Below are positions 1 to 10,086 of a stretch of 64,000 nucleotides of DNA, piece after piece. The DNA is taken from contig JACDGP010000004.1 of the NCBI GenBank assembly GCA_013821605.1, positions 1 through 64,000 on the forward strand, written 5' to 3'. The notes under the pieces are model-generated. The model was not told where the DNA came from, did no database searches, and worked only from the letters and a program-made list of their open reading frames with translations. Positions within the stretch are counted from its first letter, which is position 1. The number at the start of each line of letters is the position of its first letter. This DNA comes from Herpetosiphonaceae bacterium. GTDB lineage: Bacteria > Chloroflexota > Chloroflexia > Chloroflexales > Kallotenuaceae. The position numbers and the translations under genes were made by a program.

Positions 1-162
1 CACCCGCACACACCGCAGGATCTTCCAGCCGCTGGTCAACCGCACAGCCATCCCCATCGCCACATTGCCGACCACGAACATACCCATCTGCACTGGCATC
101 ATATGACCGGCAACCAGGATCCGGCTGAGGCGGCCATGACACGAGGAGCAAACGAGGTATGA
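1..162 (+). CDS. C-terminal His-rich tail of an upstream gene (partial)
   Basis: An open frame enters from the window edge and stops at a TGA that overlaps the next ATG in an ATGA arrangement. The 53 visible residues are very rich in histidine, with runs such as HSHPHRH and HEHTHLHWHH, as in metal-binding tails of transporters, metallochaperones or small His-rich proteins. No fold can be assigned from this tail. The stop-start overlap with the S51 peptidase gene suggests translational coupling. The opposite strand is also open here, so the gene is likely but not certain. Confidence 0.35.
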   Translation, partial: HPHTPQDLPAAGQPHSHPHRHIADHEHTHLHWHHMTGNQDPAEAAMTRGANEV

Positions 163-935
163 CGCAGGGTGATCTGGCGTTAGTTGGCTCGGGAGAATAC
201 ACTGCGGCCATGGACAATGTGGATCGGCTCTTACTGGACCGATTACGTCGTGATGCACGCGTCGCGCTGCTACCAACGGCGAGTGGTCTAGAGCCGGGAA
301 TGCCCGAGCGCTGGAACGCGCAAGGGGTGGCCCATTTCGAGGCTCTCGGAGCCACTGCTATGCCGCTCCTTATCGTCCGGCGTGAAGATGCCTTCGTCCC
401 GGCTTACATCGAACAGTTGGCAAGTGCCGATTTCTTTTATTTTTCCGGGGGCGATCCGCAGTATGTGGTCGATACCTGGCGTGATACTCCGGCGTGGGCG
501 GCGCTTGTAAGCCAATGGCAACGGGGAGCAGTCCTGGCCGGGTGCAGTGCAGGGGCCATGATGCTTGGGCCTTTCACTATCCGCATTCGCAGCATTGTGG
601 CAGGCCAGGTGCCGCAGTGGGCACCTGCGCTCGGGCTGCTTCCGCACATCACGGTCATCCCTCATTTCGATCGTATGCGCAACTTTATCTCGCACGCGCA
701 GTTGAGCTCGGTCATCCTCGCGAGCCCACCGGGTGTCACGGTGGTAGGTGTAGACGAAGATACGGCGCTCGTGCATGTCGATGAGCGCTGGCAAGTTCTT
801 GGACGACAAGGCGTTACCATCTTTAGCGGCGAAGCCGAACTAGTTCATTATGCTGCCGGGCAGTACGTCCCACTGCCCAGTTTGTACATGCAGCAGCCTT
901 CGACTACACCGAATGACGGGCTTAGCGAAGACTGA
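159..935 (+). CDS. Peptidase S51 / cyanophycinase-like protein
   Basis: This 258-residue protein belongs to the type 1 glutamine-amidotransferase-like fold used by dipeptidase E and cyanophycinase. The FSGGDP segment near residues 96-101 and the nucleophile elbow AGCSAGAM near residues 126-133 are both present; the serine of the elbow is the expected catalytic residue. The length fits the family (about 230-280). There is no signal peptide, so it is probably cytoplasmic. The substrate is unknown; no cyanophycin synthetase is visible, so a role in isoaspartyl or N-terminal Asp dipeptide turnover is as likely as cyanophycin degradation. The ATG overlaps the stop of the preceding His-rich frame. 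Confidence 0.88.
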   Translation: MTQGDLALVGSGEYTAAMDNVDRLLLDRLRRDARVALLPTASGLEPGMPERWNAQGVAHFEALGATAMPLLIVRREDAFVPAYIEQLASADFFYFSGGDPQYVVDTWRDTPAWAALVSQWQRGAVLAGCSAGAMMLGPFTIRIRSIVAGQVPQWAPALGLLPHITVIPHFDRMRNFISHAQLSSVILASPPGVTVVGVDEDTALVHVDERWQVLGRQGVTIFSGEAELVHYAAGQYVPLPSLYMQQPSTTPNDGLSED

Positions 936-946
936 TGCAAACCTAC

Positions 947-1934
947 CTATTCATGAATCAGATCGTCGGCACCAAAGCTAACGATCTCCACGCCGAGCAA
1001 CTCACCGCTCTCCTTGTGCGCGAGGGCCTTTACGCAGCCAGTTTGCATCTCAACCAGCAGTGCACGTTCCACCGAACTGATCGGGATCTGTGCCACGACC
1101 AACGGTATCTGTTGTGCGCGTGCTTCACTTTCAAGCATGCCAACGTGTGCTAAAGGGGGCGATGTAAAAACGGCCCACGGGACGATGCGCTGATCGCTAC
1201 GCCGTTGCGCATGGCCAAGTGCATTCGCAACTGCCACTTTGCCCTCGTACTCTGCGATATGGGCAAGTTGATAGCCACCCGTTACATCACCACAGGCATA
1301 GATGTGGGATGATCATATCCTCAGCTTCCCACACCGTGACGCGACTGCCGAAGCGATGAAAAGCCTGGCTCAACTCGACGCCGAGCGGCCCACCGCCGAT
1401 AATCGCTAATGCTTCCGGCACTGCCGTCAAATCGAAAATAGCTTCCCATGTCAGGTAGCCGGCCTCGGCTAAGCCCAGAATAAGCGGAACGCGTGGTCGC
1501 GAACCCGTGGCGATGATCATGTGTTCGCCCTGGAGGAGTTCCCCTGCGACATTCAGTGTATGCGAATCCTGGAAGCGCGCCGTTCCTGTAAATGTTTGTC
1601 CACCGGCCTCCCGGAACGACCGGGGCACATCGTACCCGTCCTCGCCACCGGTGCGCAGAATGACATCATCCTTATGCCTCAGGACCGTCCGAAAATCCCA
1701 ATCGGGGTTAACGACTGGCAGACCAACCGCCGGTGCATGCTGTCGCATCATATGCAGCACCTCGGCACTATGCAGGAGTGTTTTGGACGGCGTACAGCCG
1801 GCGTAGCGGCAGGTACCGCCATACTTCCCGCTCTGCTCCACGAGCGCAACACGGGCACCCATCTCAATTGCTTCCATCGCAGCAGTCTCGCCCGCTGGCC
1901 CGCCGCCAATCACGATCAGATCCCACGTCTGCAC
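947..1934 (-). pseudogene. Decayed class I pyridine nucleotide-disulfide oxidoreductase
   Basis: The N-terminal half (from 1934) has the FAD-binding [10 protein letters not shown] motif, the redox disulfide [13 protein letters not shown] and the start of the NAD domain (IGGGPLGVELSQA). It then runs into a stop just after EDMIIP. In another frame the sequence resumes at once with HIYACGDVTGGYQLAH, the FAD-binding motif that normally lies roughly 100 residues further on, followed by part of the dimerisation domain. That part stops at GADDLIHE, before the family's C-terminal HPHPT segment. The two pieces total about 310 residues against a usual 450-480. I read this as an internal deletion with frame change plus loss of the 3' end, so no working dihydrolipoyl dehydrogenase or mercuric-reductase-like enzyme is expected. 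Confidence 0.85.
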
Positions 1935-2056
1935 AATGTGCTCCTTTGCTGATGCCTGCCTGTGTTCCGCAATGTTCAGACCGCCGGTTATTTGCGATAC
2001 ACTTGACAGATGACTACAATAGCACCAGTACCGCTCTTACCACATTGGAGATGGCA

Positions 2057-4891
2057 ATGACTGCCGAACATGATCGATTAGCGCAGAATGGCGAGGCGTG
2101 GCGACGCTGGGGTCCCTACCTCAGCGAGCGTGGCTGGGGAACAGTGCGTGAGGATTATAGTGCTGATGGCGACGCCTGGAACTACTTTCCCCACGATCAT
2201 GCTCGCTCACGGGCCTACCGCTGGAACGAAGATGGACTGGCGGGTATCTCCGATGACAAAGGGCGGCTGTGTTTTGCGCTCGCACTCTGGAATGAGCACG
2301 ACGCGATCCTCAAAGAGCGTTTATTTGGGCTGGGCGGACCGGAGGGCAACCACGGCGAGGATGTCAAGGAATACTACTTCTACGTCGACTCGACGCCCAC
2401 CCACTCGTATATGCGCATGGTCTATAAATACCCCCAGGCAGCCTTTCCCTACGCCGATCTGGTTCATGAGAACCAGCGCCGAGGCAAGGATGATGAAGAG
2501 TACGAGCTGATCGATACGGGCGTCTTCACCGAAGACCGCTATTTCGATGTGATCATCGAATATGCCAAGGCCGGCGTGAATGATATTCTGATCCAGATAC
2601 GAGCTGTGAATCGTGGGCCGGAGCCTGCACCCCTGCATCTGCTGCCAACCATCTGGTTCCGTAACACCTGGTCCTGGGGCTATGATGGTGAACCTCCATC
2701 ACTCAGTCTTGATCAGGATAGTCCACGTGTGATCTGCGCCTCCCACGAGGTCCTAGGCGACTATCGATTGGTTTGCCAGGACGCTGGCGGTGCGCAGCCC
2801 GAACTGCTCTTCACCGGGAACGACACGAACACGCAGCGTCTATACGGTGCACCGAACTCTCCCCGCTATTCGAAGGACGCCTTCCACCGGTATATCATCG
2901 ATCATGATCAGGCAGCGATCAATCCGACGCAGACGGGTACGAAGGCTGCTGCTCACTACCAGTTTACGGTGCCGCCCGGTGAGGAAGTTACTGTGCGATT
3001 GCGGCTCAGCACTGTACCTGCGGTTCCCATGTCAACTCAGAGTGTCTCTAGCCCGGCGGCAGTAGCTGCGCTTGTTAGTGGAGCTGCGGCACCGGCACCT
3101 GACACGACCGGTGAACCGCCGGTCGTTAAGGGTGATGTCACGGCACCACAGGGCAGTAACACTACCCCCTCAGATCCGTTCGCTGACTTCGATGCGGTCT
3201 ACCATGCGCGTCGCGCGGACGCCGACGCGTTCTACGCTTCGCTGTTGCCGGATGAGATGGACGACGACCGGCGGCTGGTCTTTCGCCAAGCTCTGGCGGG
3301 GATGTTGTGGTCGAAGCAGTTCTACCACTACCGCTTGCGCCACTGGCTGTTGGGCGATCCAGGTCAGCCACCACCGCCGCCGGAGCGTCTCCACGGGCGT
3401 AACCATGACTGGACGCACCTATATAATGAGCGCGTGTTGTCGATGCCGGATGCCTGGGAGTATCCCTGGTACGCCGCCTGGGATCTGGCGTTTCACTGCA
3501 TCCCACTCGCACTGATCGACCCCGACTTCGCCAAAAGCCAAATCGACCATCTGCTGCGCGAGTGGTACCAGCACCCCAACGGACAGATTCCGGCGTATGA
3601 ATGGGCCTTCGGCGATGTTAATCCGCCTGTCTTATCATGGGCTGCTTGGCGTATCTATAAAATCGAGCAGAAACACTTCGGCCGCACTGATCGGGCGTTT
3701 TTGGAGCGCATCTTCCACAAACTGCTGCTTAACTTTACCTGGTGGGTCAACCGCAAAGACGCCGAGGGCAACAACGTCTTCGCTGGCGGCTTTCTTGGAC
3801 TAGACAACATCGGTGTTTTTGATCGCAGCGCCGAACTGCCGACCGGCGGCCATCTTGAGCAGAGTGATGGCACAAGTTGGATGGGTATGTTCTGCCTGGA
3901 TATGCTGACCATTGCGCTGGAACTGGCGCGTGAGAACTCGGTTTATGAGGCGGTTGCTACCAAGTTCTTGGAGCACTTCCTAGCGATTGCCGATGCACTC
4001 AACAACCTAGGTGGTGAAGGCATACCACTGTGGAATGAGGAGGATGAGTTCTTCTACGACGTGCTACACCTCCCCGACGATACGACCGTCCCACTCAAGG
4101 TGCGCTCGTTCGTCGGGCTGATTCCGCTGTTTGCCGTCAAGACGATCGAACCGGAGCTCCTAGATTCGCTCCCTGAGTTCAAGAGCCGCCTGGAGTGGTA
4201 CCTCGCCAACCGGCCCGACCTGGCACAGCTGGTCTCACGCTGGCAGGAGCCGGGGGTCGGCGAGCGCCGGCTGCTCGCCCTCTGCCGTGGCCACCGGATG
4301 AAGCGTCTGCTGCGACGCGCCCTCGATCCCCAAGAGTTCCTGAGCGACTATGGTGTGCGCGCCCTCAGTAAATACCACGCCGAGCACCCTTATACGCTCG
4401 ATACACAAAGTACGGAGTATACTGTCCGCTACGAGCCGGGCGAGTCGCGGACCGGGCTGTTCGGTGGCAACTCGAATTGGCGTGGCCCGGTGTGGTTTCC
4501 GGTCAATTATCTGCTGATCGAATCGCTCCAGAAGTACGATCATTATTTCGGTGATCACTTCAAGGTCGAGTGCCCGACCGGATCCGGTCAGTACCTGACT
4601 CTCAACGAGATCGCTGACGAGCTTTCACAGCGGCTGATCCGGCTATTCACACGAGATGCCACCGGACAGCGCCCGGTTTTCGGTAACCAGGAGTATTTCC
4701 AGCATGACCCGCAATGGCGCGACTACTTGCTCTTCTCCGAGTATTTCCATGGTGATACCGGAGCCGGCCTGGGTGCAAATCATCAGACCGGCTGGACTGG
4801 CTTGGTCGCCAAGCTCATCCAGCAGGCGAGTGTCCCGCACGAGGATGCCGAACTGACGGCGTTAGTGACGAGCGAGGAAAGCCAAGCATAG
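2057..4891 (+). CDS. Large GH63-like (MGH1-type) glucosidase
   Basis: The 944-residue product matches the family of long cytoplasmic bacterial glucosidases with a GH63-type six-hairpin catalytic domain. Recognisable stretches are [17 protein letters not shown] at the N-terminus, a beta-rich N-terminal domain, and in the C-terminal half [27 protein letters not shown] and [15 protein letters not shown], typical of (alpha/alpha)6 barrels. A low-complexity Ala/Pro/Thr linker lies near residues 340-380. No signal peptide is seen. The open frame extends much further upstream, but the extension overlaps the antisense flavoprotein and has no ribosome site; GGAG six bases ahead of 2057 favours this ATG, with 2051 as alternative. 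It probably acts on alpha-glucosides, in line with malQ next door, but the substrate is an inference. Confidence 0.88.
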   Translation: MTAEHDRLAQNGEAWRRWGPYLSERGWGTVREDYSADGDAWNYFPHDHARSRAYRWNEDGLAGISDDKGRLCFALALWNEHDAILKERLFGLGGPEGNHGEDVKEYYFYVDSTPTHSYMRMVYKYPQAAFPYADLVHENQRRGKDDEEYELIDTGVFTEDRYFDVIIEYAKAGVNDILIQIRAVNRGPEPAPLHLLPTIWFRNTWSWGYDGEPPSLSLDQDSPRVICASHEVLGDYRLVCQDAGGAQPELLFTGNDTNTQRLYGAPNSPRYSKDAFHRYIIDHDQAAINPTQTGTKAAAHYQFTVPPGEEVTVRLRLSTVPAVPMSTQSVSSPAAVAALVSGAAAPAPDTTGEPPVVKGDVTAPQGSNTTPSDPFADFDAVYHARRADADAFYASLLPDEMDDDRRLVFRQALAGMLWSKQFYHYRLRHWLLGDPGQPPPPPERLHGRNHDWTHLYNERVLSMPDAWEYPWYAAWDLAFHCIPLALIDPDFAKSQIDHLLREWYQHPNGQIPAYEWAFGDVNPPVLSWAAWRIYKIEQKHFGRTDRAFLERIFHKLLLNFTWWVNRKDAEGNNVFAGGFLGLDNIGVFDRSAELPTGGHLEQSDGTSWMGMFCLDMLTIALELARENSVYEAVATKFLEHFLAIADALNNLGGEGIPLWNEEDEFFYDVLHLPDDTTVPLKVRSFVGLIPLFAVKTIEPELLDSLPEFKSRLEWYLANRPDLAQLVSRWQEPGVGERRLLALCRGHRMKRLLRRALDPQEFLSDYGVRALSKYHAEHPYTLDTQSTEYTVRYEPGESRTGLFGGNSNWRGPVWFPVNYLLIESLQKYDHYFGDHFKVECPTGSGQYLTLNEIADELSQRLIRLFTRDATGQRPVFGNQEYFQHDPQWRDYLLFSEYFHGDTGAGLGANHQTGWTGLVAKLIQQASVPHEDAELTALVTSEESQA

Positions 4892-4897
4892 CCGGTA

Positions 4898-6460
4898 TCA
4901 TATGTTGCCCTGGCCTTTAAGCGGTCGATCACGTGGTGGAAGATAGCGCGCGAACAAGATCGTCATGTCGCGTAGACCGGCCCGCAACTCGGCAGTGAGG
5001 CTACTTGGATCGTAGCGCCAACTCCAGTTGCCATCGGCGCGTCCCGGCCGGTTCATGCGGGCTGCTCCACCTAAACCTAGTAGGTCGGGGAGCGGCACAA
5101 TTGCAGTGTTGGCAACCGACCCGTATGCCAGTCGTACCAATTTGTGTCCGATCAGCGCGCCGTCGACATCGTCTCGGTTGTCTAGCTCCAGGTAGTGACG
5201 AACATTTCGCTGCTCGTGTTCGGACGCGGTCACGTACCAGCCGACCGTCGTGTCGTTGTCATGTGTGCCGGTGTATACCACCGTGTTGTTGTCAAAGTTG
5301 TGTGGCAGATACGGATCGGTCGCATCGGTCTCGAAGGCACCGAACGCGAACTGCAAGACGCGCATGCCTGGAAAGCCCATCGTTTCGCGGATTTCGACCA
5401 CATCCGGGGTAATTACCCCCAGGTCTTCGGCAATAATCGGGGGGTCGCCCAGTGCATTCCGCACTGCCTCGAAAAACGGCACACCCGGCCCTGGCACCCA
5501 GCGTCCATGTGCTGCCGTTTGCTCCGCGTTGACCGGCACTTCCCAATAAGCGGCAAAGCCTCGGAAGTGGTCGAGTCGCACGATATCATACAGGCGGAAT
5601 ACCTGACGCAAGCGCGCGATCCACCACCTATAACCGCTCGCCGCCAGCACGTCCCAGCGGTACAGCGGGTTGCCCCAATACTGCCCGGTCGCACTGAAGT
5701 AGTCCGGTGGCACCCCGGCGACGACTGTCGTCCGCCCGTGGGCATCAAGCGAGAAGAGCTCGGGATGCGCCCACACATCGGCGCTATCATAGGCCACAAA
5801 GATCGGGATATCACCCACGATCTTAACCTGATGGCTATTGGCGTAGCTTTTGAGCGCCAGCCATTGTTTAAAGAACAAATACTGGATATATTTTTGGAAG
5901 CCGAATTCAGCCTCTACCTTGCTCCGCCACATGCTCAGTCCTTCCGGTCGCCGCAAGGCGATCTCGGGTGCCCAATCGCTCCAGATGATGCCGCCATGCG
6001 CCGCCTTGATCGCCATAAACAGGGCATACTCTTCCAGCCAACTGCTATTTTCAGCTTCGAACTGGGCCAGTTCTTGCTGCAATTGCGCATTGGTGCTGCG
6101 TTGGAAGTGGTGGTACGAGCGTCGCAACAACTCCATTTTCCATTGGATCACCGGACCGTAGTCGACCCGCTCAGCGGGAAACAACGGCACATGTTGCAGA
6201 TCCTCCGGCAATAGGAGGCCCTCGTCACCTAAGAGATCGGGGCTAATGAGCAGCGGGTTACCCGCAAAGGCAGAGAAGGCCGCATAGGGCGAGTCGCCAT
6301 AACCGGTGGGTGCCAGCGGCAGGATTTGCCAGAGCGTCTGGCCGGTCTCGTGCAGAAAATCCACGAAGTGGTAGGCCTCTCGACCAAAGTCACCGATGCC
6401 ATAGGGGCCGGGAAAGCTGGTGGGATGCAGCAAGATGCCGCCGGCACGCTCAAGAATCAT
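4898..6460 (-). CDS. malQ: 4-alpha-glucanotransferase (GH77, amylomaltase)
   Basis: MalQ transfers alpha-1,4-glucan segments between malto-oligosaccharides in the cytoplasm. The 520-residue product begins with the family hallmark near ILLHPTSFPGPYGIGDFG. The catalytic residues are visible: the nucleophile Asp in RLDHFRG (about residue 296), the acid/base Glu in AEDLG (about 344) and the transition-state Asp in THDND (about 400). The frame is open 43 codons further upstream, but that extension has no similarity to the family, so the ATG at 6460 is preferred. It lies tail to tail with the GH63-like glucosidase, six bases apart, so the two form a convergent alpha-glucan pair on opposite strands. 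Confidence 0.95.
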   Translation of the reverse strand: MILERAGGILLHPTSFPGPYGIGDFGREAYHFVDFLHETGQTLWQILPLAPTGYGDSPYAAFSAFAGNPLLISPDLLGDEGLLLPEDLQHVPLFPAERVDYGPVIQWKMELLRRSYHHFQRSTNAQLQQELAQFEAENSSWLEEYALFMAIKAAHGGIIWSDWAPEIALRRPEGLSMWRSKVEAEFGFQKYIQYLFFKQWLALKSYANSHQVKIVGDIPIFVAYDSADVWAHPELFSLDAHGRTTVVAGVPPDYFSATGQYWGNPLYRWDVLAASGYRWWIARLRQVFRLYDIVRLDHFRGFAAYWEVPVNAEQTAAHGRWVPGPGVPFFEAVRNALGDPPIIAEDLGVITPDVVEIRETMGFPGMRVLQFAFGAFETDATDPYLPHNFDNNTVVYTGTHDNDTTVGWYVTASEHEQRNVRHYLELDNRDDVDGALIGHKLVRLAYGSVANTAIVPLPDLLGLGGAARMNRPGRADGNWSWRYDPSSLTAELRAGLRDMTILFARYLPPRDRPLKGQGNI

Positions 6461-6518
6461 GAAACGGTATCCTTCGTTAGCATTGGCATAAACAATACGT
6501 GATCTGTCAACCTCATCA

Positions 6519-6839
6519 TTACGCCAGATGAAAAATCTCCTCAAGTCGCAGAAAGCCTTCGTCCGGGCGGCGGCCCTCGAGATCAGCAAAGAAGGGTGCC
6601 ATCTCGCGCTGCCAGCGCTCGTTTACCTCACGCGTCGCCATGCCTGCGAGAGCTGCCGCATAGTTGGGCGTCTCAAAGTAGCCGATGAGCAAGCCGTCAT
6701 CGCGCAGAAACAATGAGTAGTTGTGCCAACCTGTCTCTGCGAGGGCGGCAAGCATATCTGGCCACACGCTGCGATGGCGTTCTCGGTACTCTGCAAGCCG
6801 GTCCGGCTTGACTTGGAGGATAAAACAAACGCGTTCCAT
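6519..6839 (-). CDS. rhaM: L-rhamnose mutarotase
   Basis: This 106-residue protein interconverts the anomers of L-rhamnose. It has the family's size and landmarks: FILQVKPDRLAEYRERH with the catalytic His near residue 23, the WPDM motif, NYSLF, GYFE, and the C-terminal MAPFFAD and LEEIFHL. It sits 12 bases downstream of an ADP-ribosylglycohydrolase-family gene at the 3' end of a minus-strand cluster that includes a rhamnonate-dehydratase-like enzyme. It also lies near a GH78 rhamnosidase, which supports a role in L-rhamnose uptake into catabolism. Confidence 0.88.
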   Translation of the reverse strand: MERVCFILQVKPDRLAEYRERHRSVWPDMLAALAETGWHNYSLFLRDDGLLIGYFETPNYAAALAGMATREVNERWQREMAPFFADLEGRRPDEGFLRLEEIFHLA

Positions 6840-6851
6840 CTACGTCTCCCT

Positions 6852-8807
6852 TTAGGTATCCCAAGGTGCCCGCGTGCGCCCAATTTGGGGCAGCCCATTC
6901 CGCAGACGGCTCTCCGCTGAACTGATCAAAAGGTGTGCTTCGAATGCTGCAGCCTCCGCCGACCGAACAAACTTGAGCAGCACTTCGTTCCAACCTGCTA
7001 CTAGCGGAACTGTGCAGTACGACTCGGAGTCGCCATAGTAGCCGGGTCGTAGCGGCCGATACCGAAAGGACTCGACCTTGACGCTGCCATTCACCCACAG
7101 CTTAGCTGGACAGGTTGTTGCCACACCGATGTAGACCTCGCGCGCGTCGGGACTCCACAAAAACGTTTGGGCATAGATCGAACCCGCCTGCACAAAAACA
7201 TCCTTCAGCGGCACTGCGTTGTCCAATGAATACACGTCATGCCAGTTGCCGGAGCGACTCGTACTTGAAGACACTGGACCGGTTGGTTGTTCGGGCTCCT
7301 CGCGCGCATCAAACAGCTCTCGGTCTGTTCGTCCATCGGCTAAAAAGGGACCGGTGTAGCGGTATTTATGTGCGCCAATGAGGATAACGGGGGTATCCGG
7401 CTGCGCGGGGCGCGACGCTACTTCGATTGACAGGCTGAGTCGGTTTGTATTTAGGAGGCGAACTGCTGGAGGTGTAGTAAGTTCCCAGCTGACTGGCACA
7501 GATGAGTGCGCAGGAATATCAAGCTCACGTACCTGGGGCGCAGGCGTCCAACCAGCAGGCACACGCAACTCACACTGCGCGTGGAGCATGTCAGGGTGTG
7601 GATTCGTGAGGTGCGTGATAATCGACGTCTGGGCGTCGGGTTGGATCGCCGGGGAGTCACCATAGGCGACACCAACATGCAGATTACTGGCAGGGTAGTC
7701 GATGCGCATCGGATCGGCAGACCAAAGTGTTTCGATCCATGCCGGAGCATACAGTGTGCGTGGGTCAACGGGTACATCCGTGCTGGTCAGCTTGATCTCC
7801 TGTTCCGCGAGGATACGTTCGGCCTGCACACACAACCGCTCTGTCAATTCTGCGAGATTAGTTGGTACCGGATTAGAGCCATCAGAGGCATGACGGAGAC
7901 CACCCCAGGACTCGTTGGTCGCAATCGTCTCGCCTAGCGGTGCAGTCCAGCGTTCCGGTAAACCCTTGCGACCTGCAATGATTCCCAGAATACTGCCTAA
8001 GGTTGCGCCCGTGCAGTCGGTGTCATAGCCACAGTTGACGGCTATACACAGCGCGTCGCCGAAATCCTTGCCATACAACCAGCCAATCACCTGAAAAGCT
8101 ATGTTGATCGGTGAATACTGGGCAACATGGTGGGGCGTCGCCGTGAGCACCCGTTGGCGCGCCGTTTTCCAATCCTCGCCCGCCGCATGTGCCGCCCGCG
8201 CGGCAGCAATGGCCTGTGCTGTCTTGCTCCAAGCTGGGATATAGGTGTTCGCAATCTCCAATAGTTGTTCACGATCACCGATCACAAACGCCGCCGCTTC
8301 AAGTGCCGCGTTGAATAGCTCGCCGAAAACGCTTTCACCCCCGGCATGATCGCAAATCGCATCTTCATAGGCATAACGCACGGCAACGGCAGGTAGCCCA
8401 GGCGCGATGCAAGCCCAGATCTCCGAACGGATGGGACAGCCCATGCAATCTTTGAACCAATTGTTGTACGCGCCGGAGACCGGGGGGAGCAAGCCCAGTT
8501 TCAAATTCGTTTTGCTTAAACCATACTCGTCCCAGTTGTAGCCGATATGATCGAGCCAGTACTGTGCAAGATCCGCTGCTTTCAGCTGTGGGCCAACCTC
8601 CTCAAGTGCTTTAAGCCAGATCAGTTGCATTTCTAGGTCATCATTGGGGATGCCGCCTTCCTGCAGCTCTGGATACCACCAAACATCGAACGGCTCTGAC
8701 TCGCCCCAGGCCTTTTCCAATGGTTGCCCAAGTGTGCCACCACAGTTCTTACCGAGCCAGCAGCCGTACACTTTGTCGCGAAAGGTTGTGCCTCGTACAT
8801 CGATCAT
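6852..8807 (-). CDS. ADP-ribosylglycohydrolase-family protein with C-terminal beta domains
   Basis: The first ~330 residues form an ADP-ribosylglycohydrolase (DraG/MacroH) domain. The opening GCWLGKNCGGTLGQP, the acidic PNDDLEMQ near residue 56 and CGYDTDCTGATLGS near residue 262 correspond to the two metal-binding signatures. The usual TDDT is changed to NDDL here. The remaining ~320 residues are not part of the usual ~300-residue enzyme and look beta-rich, ending in a segment like a galactose-binding or PA14-type sandwich. Members fused to such modules in sugar operons probably act on small glycosides rather than on ADP-ribosylated proteins; this is inference. The ATG at 8807 has AGGA at good spacing; an ATG nine bases upstream (8816) is possible. 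Confidence 0.85.
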   Translation of the reverse strand: MIDVRGTTFRDKVYGCWLGKNCGGTLGQPLEKAWGESEPFDVWWYPELQEGGIPNDDLEMQLIWLKALEEVGPQLKAADLAQYWLDHIGYNWDEYGLSKTNLKLGLLPPVSGAYNNWFKDCMGCPIRSEIWACIAPGLPAVAVRYAYEDAICDHAGGESVFGELFNAALEAAAFVIGDREQLLEIANTYIPAWSKTAQAIAAARAAHAAGEDWKTARQRVLTATPHHVAQYSPINIAFQVIGWLYGKDFGDALCIAVNCGYDTDCTGATLGSILGIIAGRKGLPERWTAPLGETIATNESWGGLRHASDGSNPVPTNLAELTERLCVQAERILAEQEIKLTSTDVPVDPRTLYAPAWIETLWSADPMRIDYPASNLHVGVAYGDSPAIQPDAQTSIITHLTNPHPDMLHAQCELRVPAGWTPAPQVRELDIPAHSSVPVSWELTTPPAVRLLNTNRLSLSIEVASRPAQPDTPVILIGAHKYRYTGPFLADGRTDRELFDAREEPEQPTGPVSSSTSRSGNWHDVYSLDNAVPLKDVFVQAGSIYAQTFLWSPDAREVYIGVATTCPAKLWVNGSVKVESFRYRPLRPGYYGDSESYCTVPLVAGWNEVLLKFVRSAEAAAFEAHLLISSAESRLRNGLPQIGRTRAPWDT

Positions 8808-8852
8808 ACAGCCCATCCTGCTCTATCTATGTCATCAACGACCGGCTAGCTT

Positions 8853-10019
8853 CTATCCTCCAAAGAACGGTGTCAGCCACTCAAGCGGAATTTCCAGCCC
8901 GAAACCTGGTGCGTCGCTGGGCACAAGCCATCCGGCTTGGGGTAGCGCTTCACCGGGCATTCGCCAGGCTTCTTCCAAAGGCACGCCAGGTGGTGTCCCG
9001 ACAAAACACTCCAGCCACGGTACAGCCGGCGTTGCGTAGCTGAAGTGCTGTCCAAAGGCTGTATTCCCGCCGCCATGCAGCATCACGCTTACGCCTCCCG
9101 CATCTGCGGCTGCCGCAATCCTCTGACAGGTCGTTAGGCCACCACACCAATTAATATCGGGCTGCAGGATGTCAACAACCTTGTGGTTGATCGCCCACTG
9201 GAAGGGGACGTGCGTATACCAGTGTTCACCCGTCGCCAAGGTCTGCCACGGTAGCCGCTCGCGCAATGTGACATGGCCGTCGAAGTCTTCCGGGATGAGA
9301 CACTCCTCCATCCACTTCAATTTGTAGGGCCGCAAGGCCTCAGCCAGACGCACCGTATATTCAACATCAAAGGCCATCCAGCAGTCGAGCATAAGCTCAC
9401 AGTCGTCGCCAATTTGCTCGCGGACACGGGCAACGAACTCTTCGTTTTTGTGTATGCCATCGAGTCCGTCGACCGGACCATAAGGACACGCTAGTTTGAA
9501 CGCCCTAAAGCCCAACTCTTGATACCAGTCGATGTCATTGCCGGTACAGTAGCAGGGAATCCGATCCTTTTGGGGACCGCCGAGCAGGGCATAGACCGGT
9601 TGGTCAAGTTGCTTGCCGCGCAAGTCCCACAGCGCCAGATCCACGGCGCTGACGGCATAGGCTGCTAAGCCGACCGACCCATACGGCTTGGTCAGGCGGA
9701 ACATCATGTCGGCGAGCTTGGTGATCGCGTGACAATCTTCACCGACTAATTGTGGTGCGAGATGATCGTCAATCACTGCAGCCACTGCCCGGCCATTGCC
9801 GGTGTATCCGAGACCCCAGCTCCCATCTTCGGCCGTCACTTTACACCAGACACCTTCCCACTTGGGTAACCACAGATTGCGATGGGCCTTGACCTTGGGA
9901 TAGCGCGACATAGGATTAGCAACCTCGGCCTCTTGAAACCAGGAGGCGCGGCGTGGTGCGGTTTTGGCCGCGTGAGCGGGTACATTAAGGCGCATCGCCC
10001 GAATCTCGGTGAGCTTCAT
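8853..10019 (-). CDS. Enolase-superfamily dehydratase, L-rhamnonate dehydratase-like
   Basis: This is a mandelate-racemase-type enolase-superfamily enzyme of 388 residues. It carries NPMSRYPKVKAHR near the N-terminus, as I recall for L-rhamnonate dehydratases, and the metal ligands LDCWMAFD, MEECLIPED and TGEHWYTH. The Asp of DINWCGG and the His of MLHGGGN (about 314) form the usual acid/base dyad. L-rhamnonate dehydratase makes 2-keto-3-deoxy-L-rhamnonate. The rhamnose mutarotase, lactonase-like protein and rhamnosidase close by agree with that substrate, but related acid-sugar dehydratases (L-fuconate, gluconate) cannot be excluded by eye. Confidence 0.82.
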   Translation of the reverse strand: MKLTEIRAMRLNVPAHAAKTAPRRASWFQEAEVANPMSRYPKVKAHRNLWLPKWEGVWCKVTAEDGSWGLGYTGNGRAVAAVIDDHLAPQLVGEDCHAITKLADMMFRLTKPYGSVGLAAYAVSAVDLALWDLRGKQLDQPVYALLGGPQKDRIPCYCTGNDIDWYQELGFRAFKLACPYGPVDGLDGIHKNEEFVARVREQIGDDCELMLDCWMAFDVEYTVRLAEALRPYKLKWMEECLIPEDFDGHVTLRERLPWQTLATGEHWYTHVPFQWAINHKVVDILQPDINWCGGLTTCQRIAAAADAGGVSVMLHGGGNTAFGQHFSYATPAVPWLECFVGTPPGVPLEEAWRMPGEALPQAGWLVPSDAPGFGLEIPLEWLTPFFGG

Positions 10020-10086
10020 CCCGCATCAAGCGGTGTTTGGAGGACGGGAAAAATCCCCGCCAAGCGTTTGCTCATCAGCTCTCCCA

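Noticed and set aside
2003-2021. TTGACA and TACAAT as a promoter for the GH63-like gene
   Set aside because: They are only about six bases apart instead of 16-18, so they cannot work as a -35/-10 pair.
1733-2056. N-terminal extension of the GH63-like glucosidase by about 106 codons
   Set aside because: It is antisense to the flavoprotein remnant, is low in family similarity and lacks a ribosome site; GGAG sits before the later ATG.
5195-6214. 339-codon plus-strand frame inside malQ
   Set aside because: It is antisense to malQ, whose catalytic motifs are all present, and encodes no recognisable protein.
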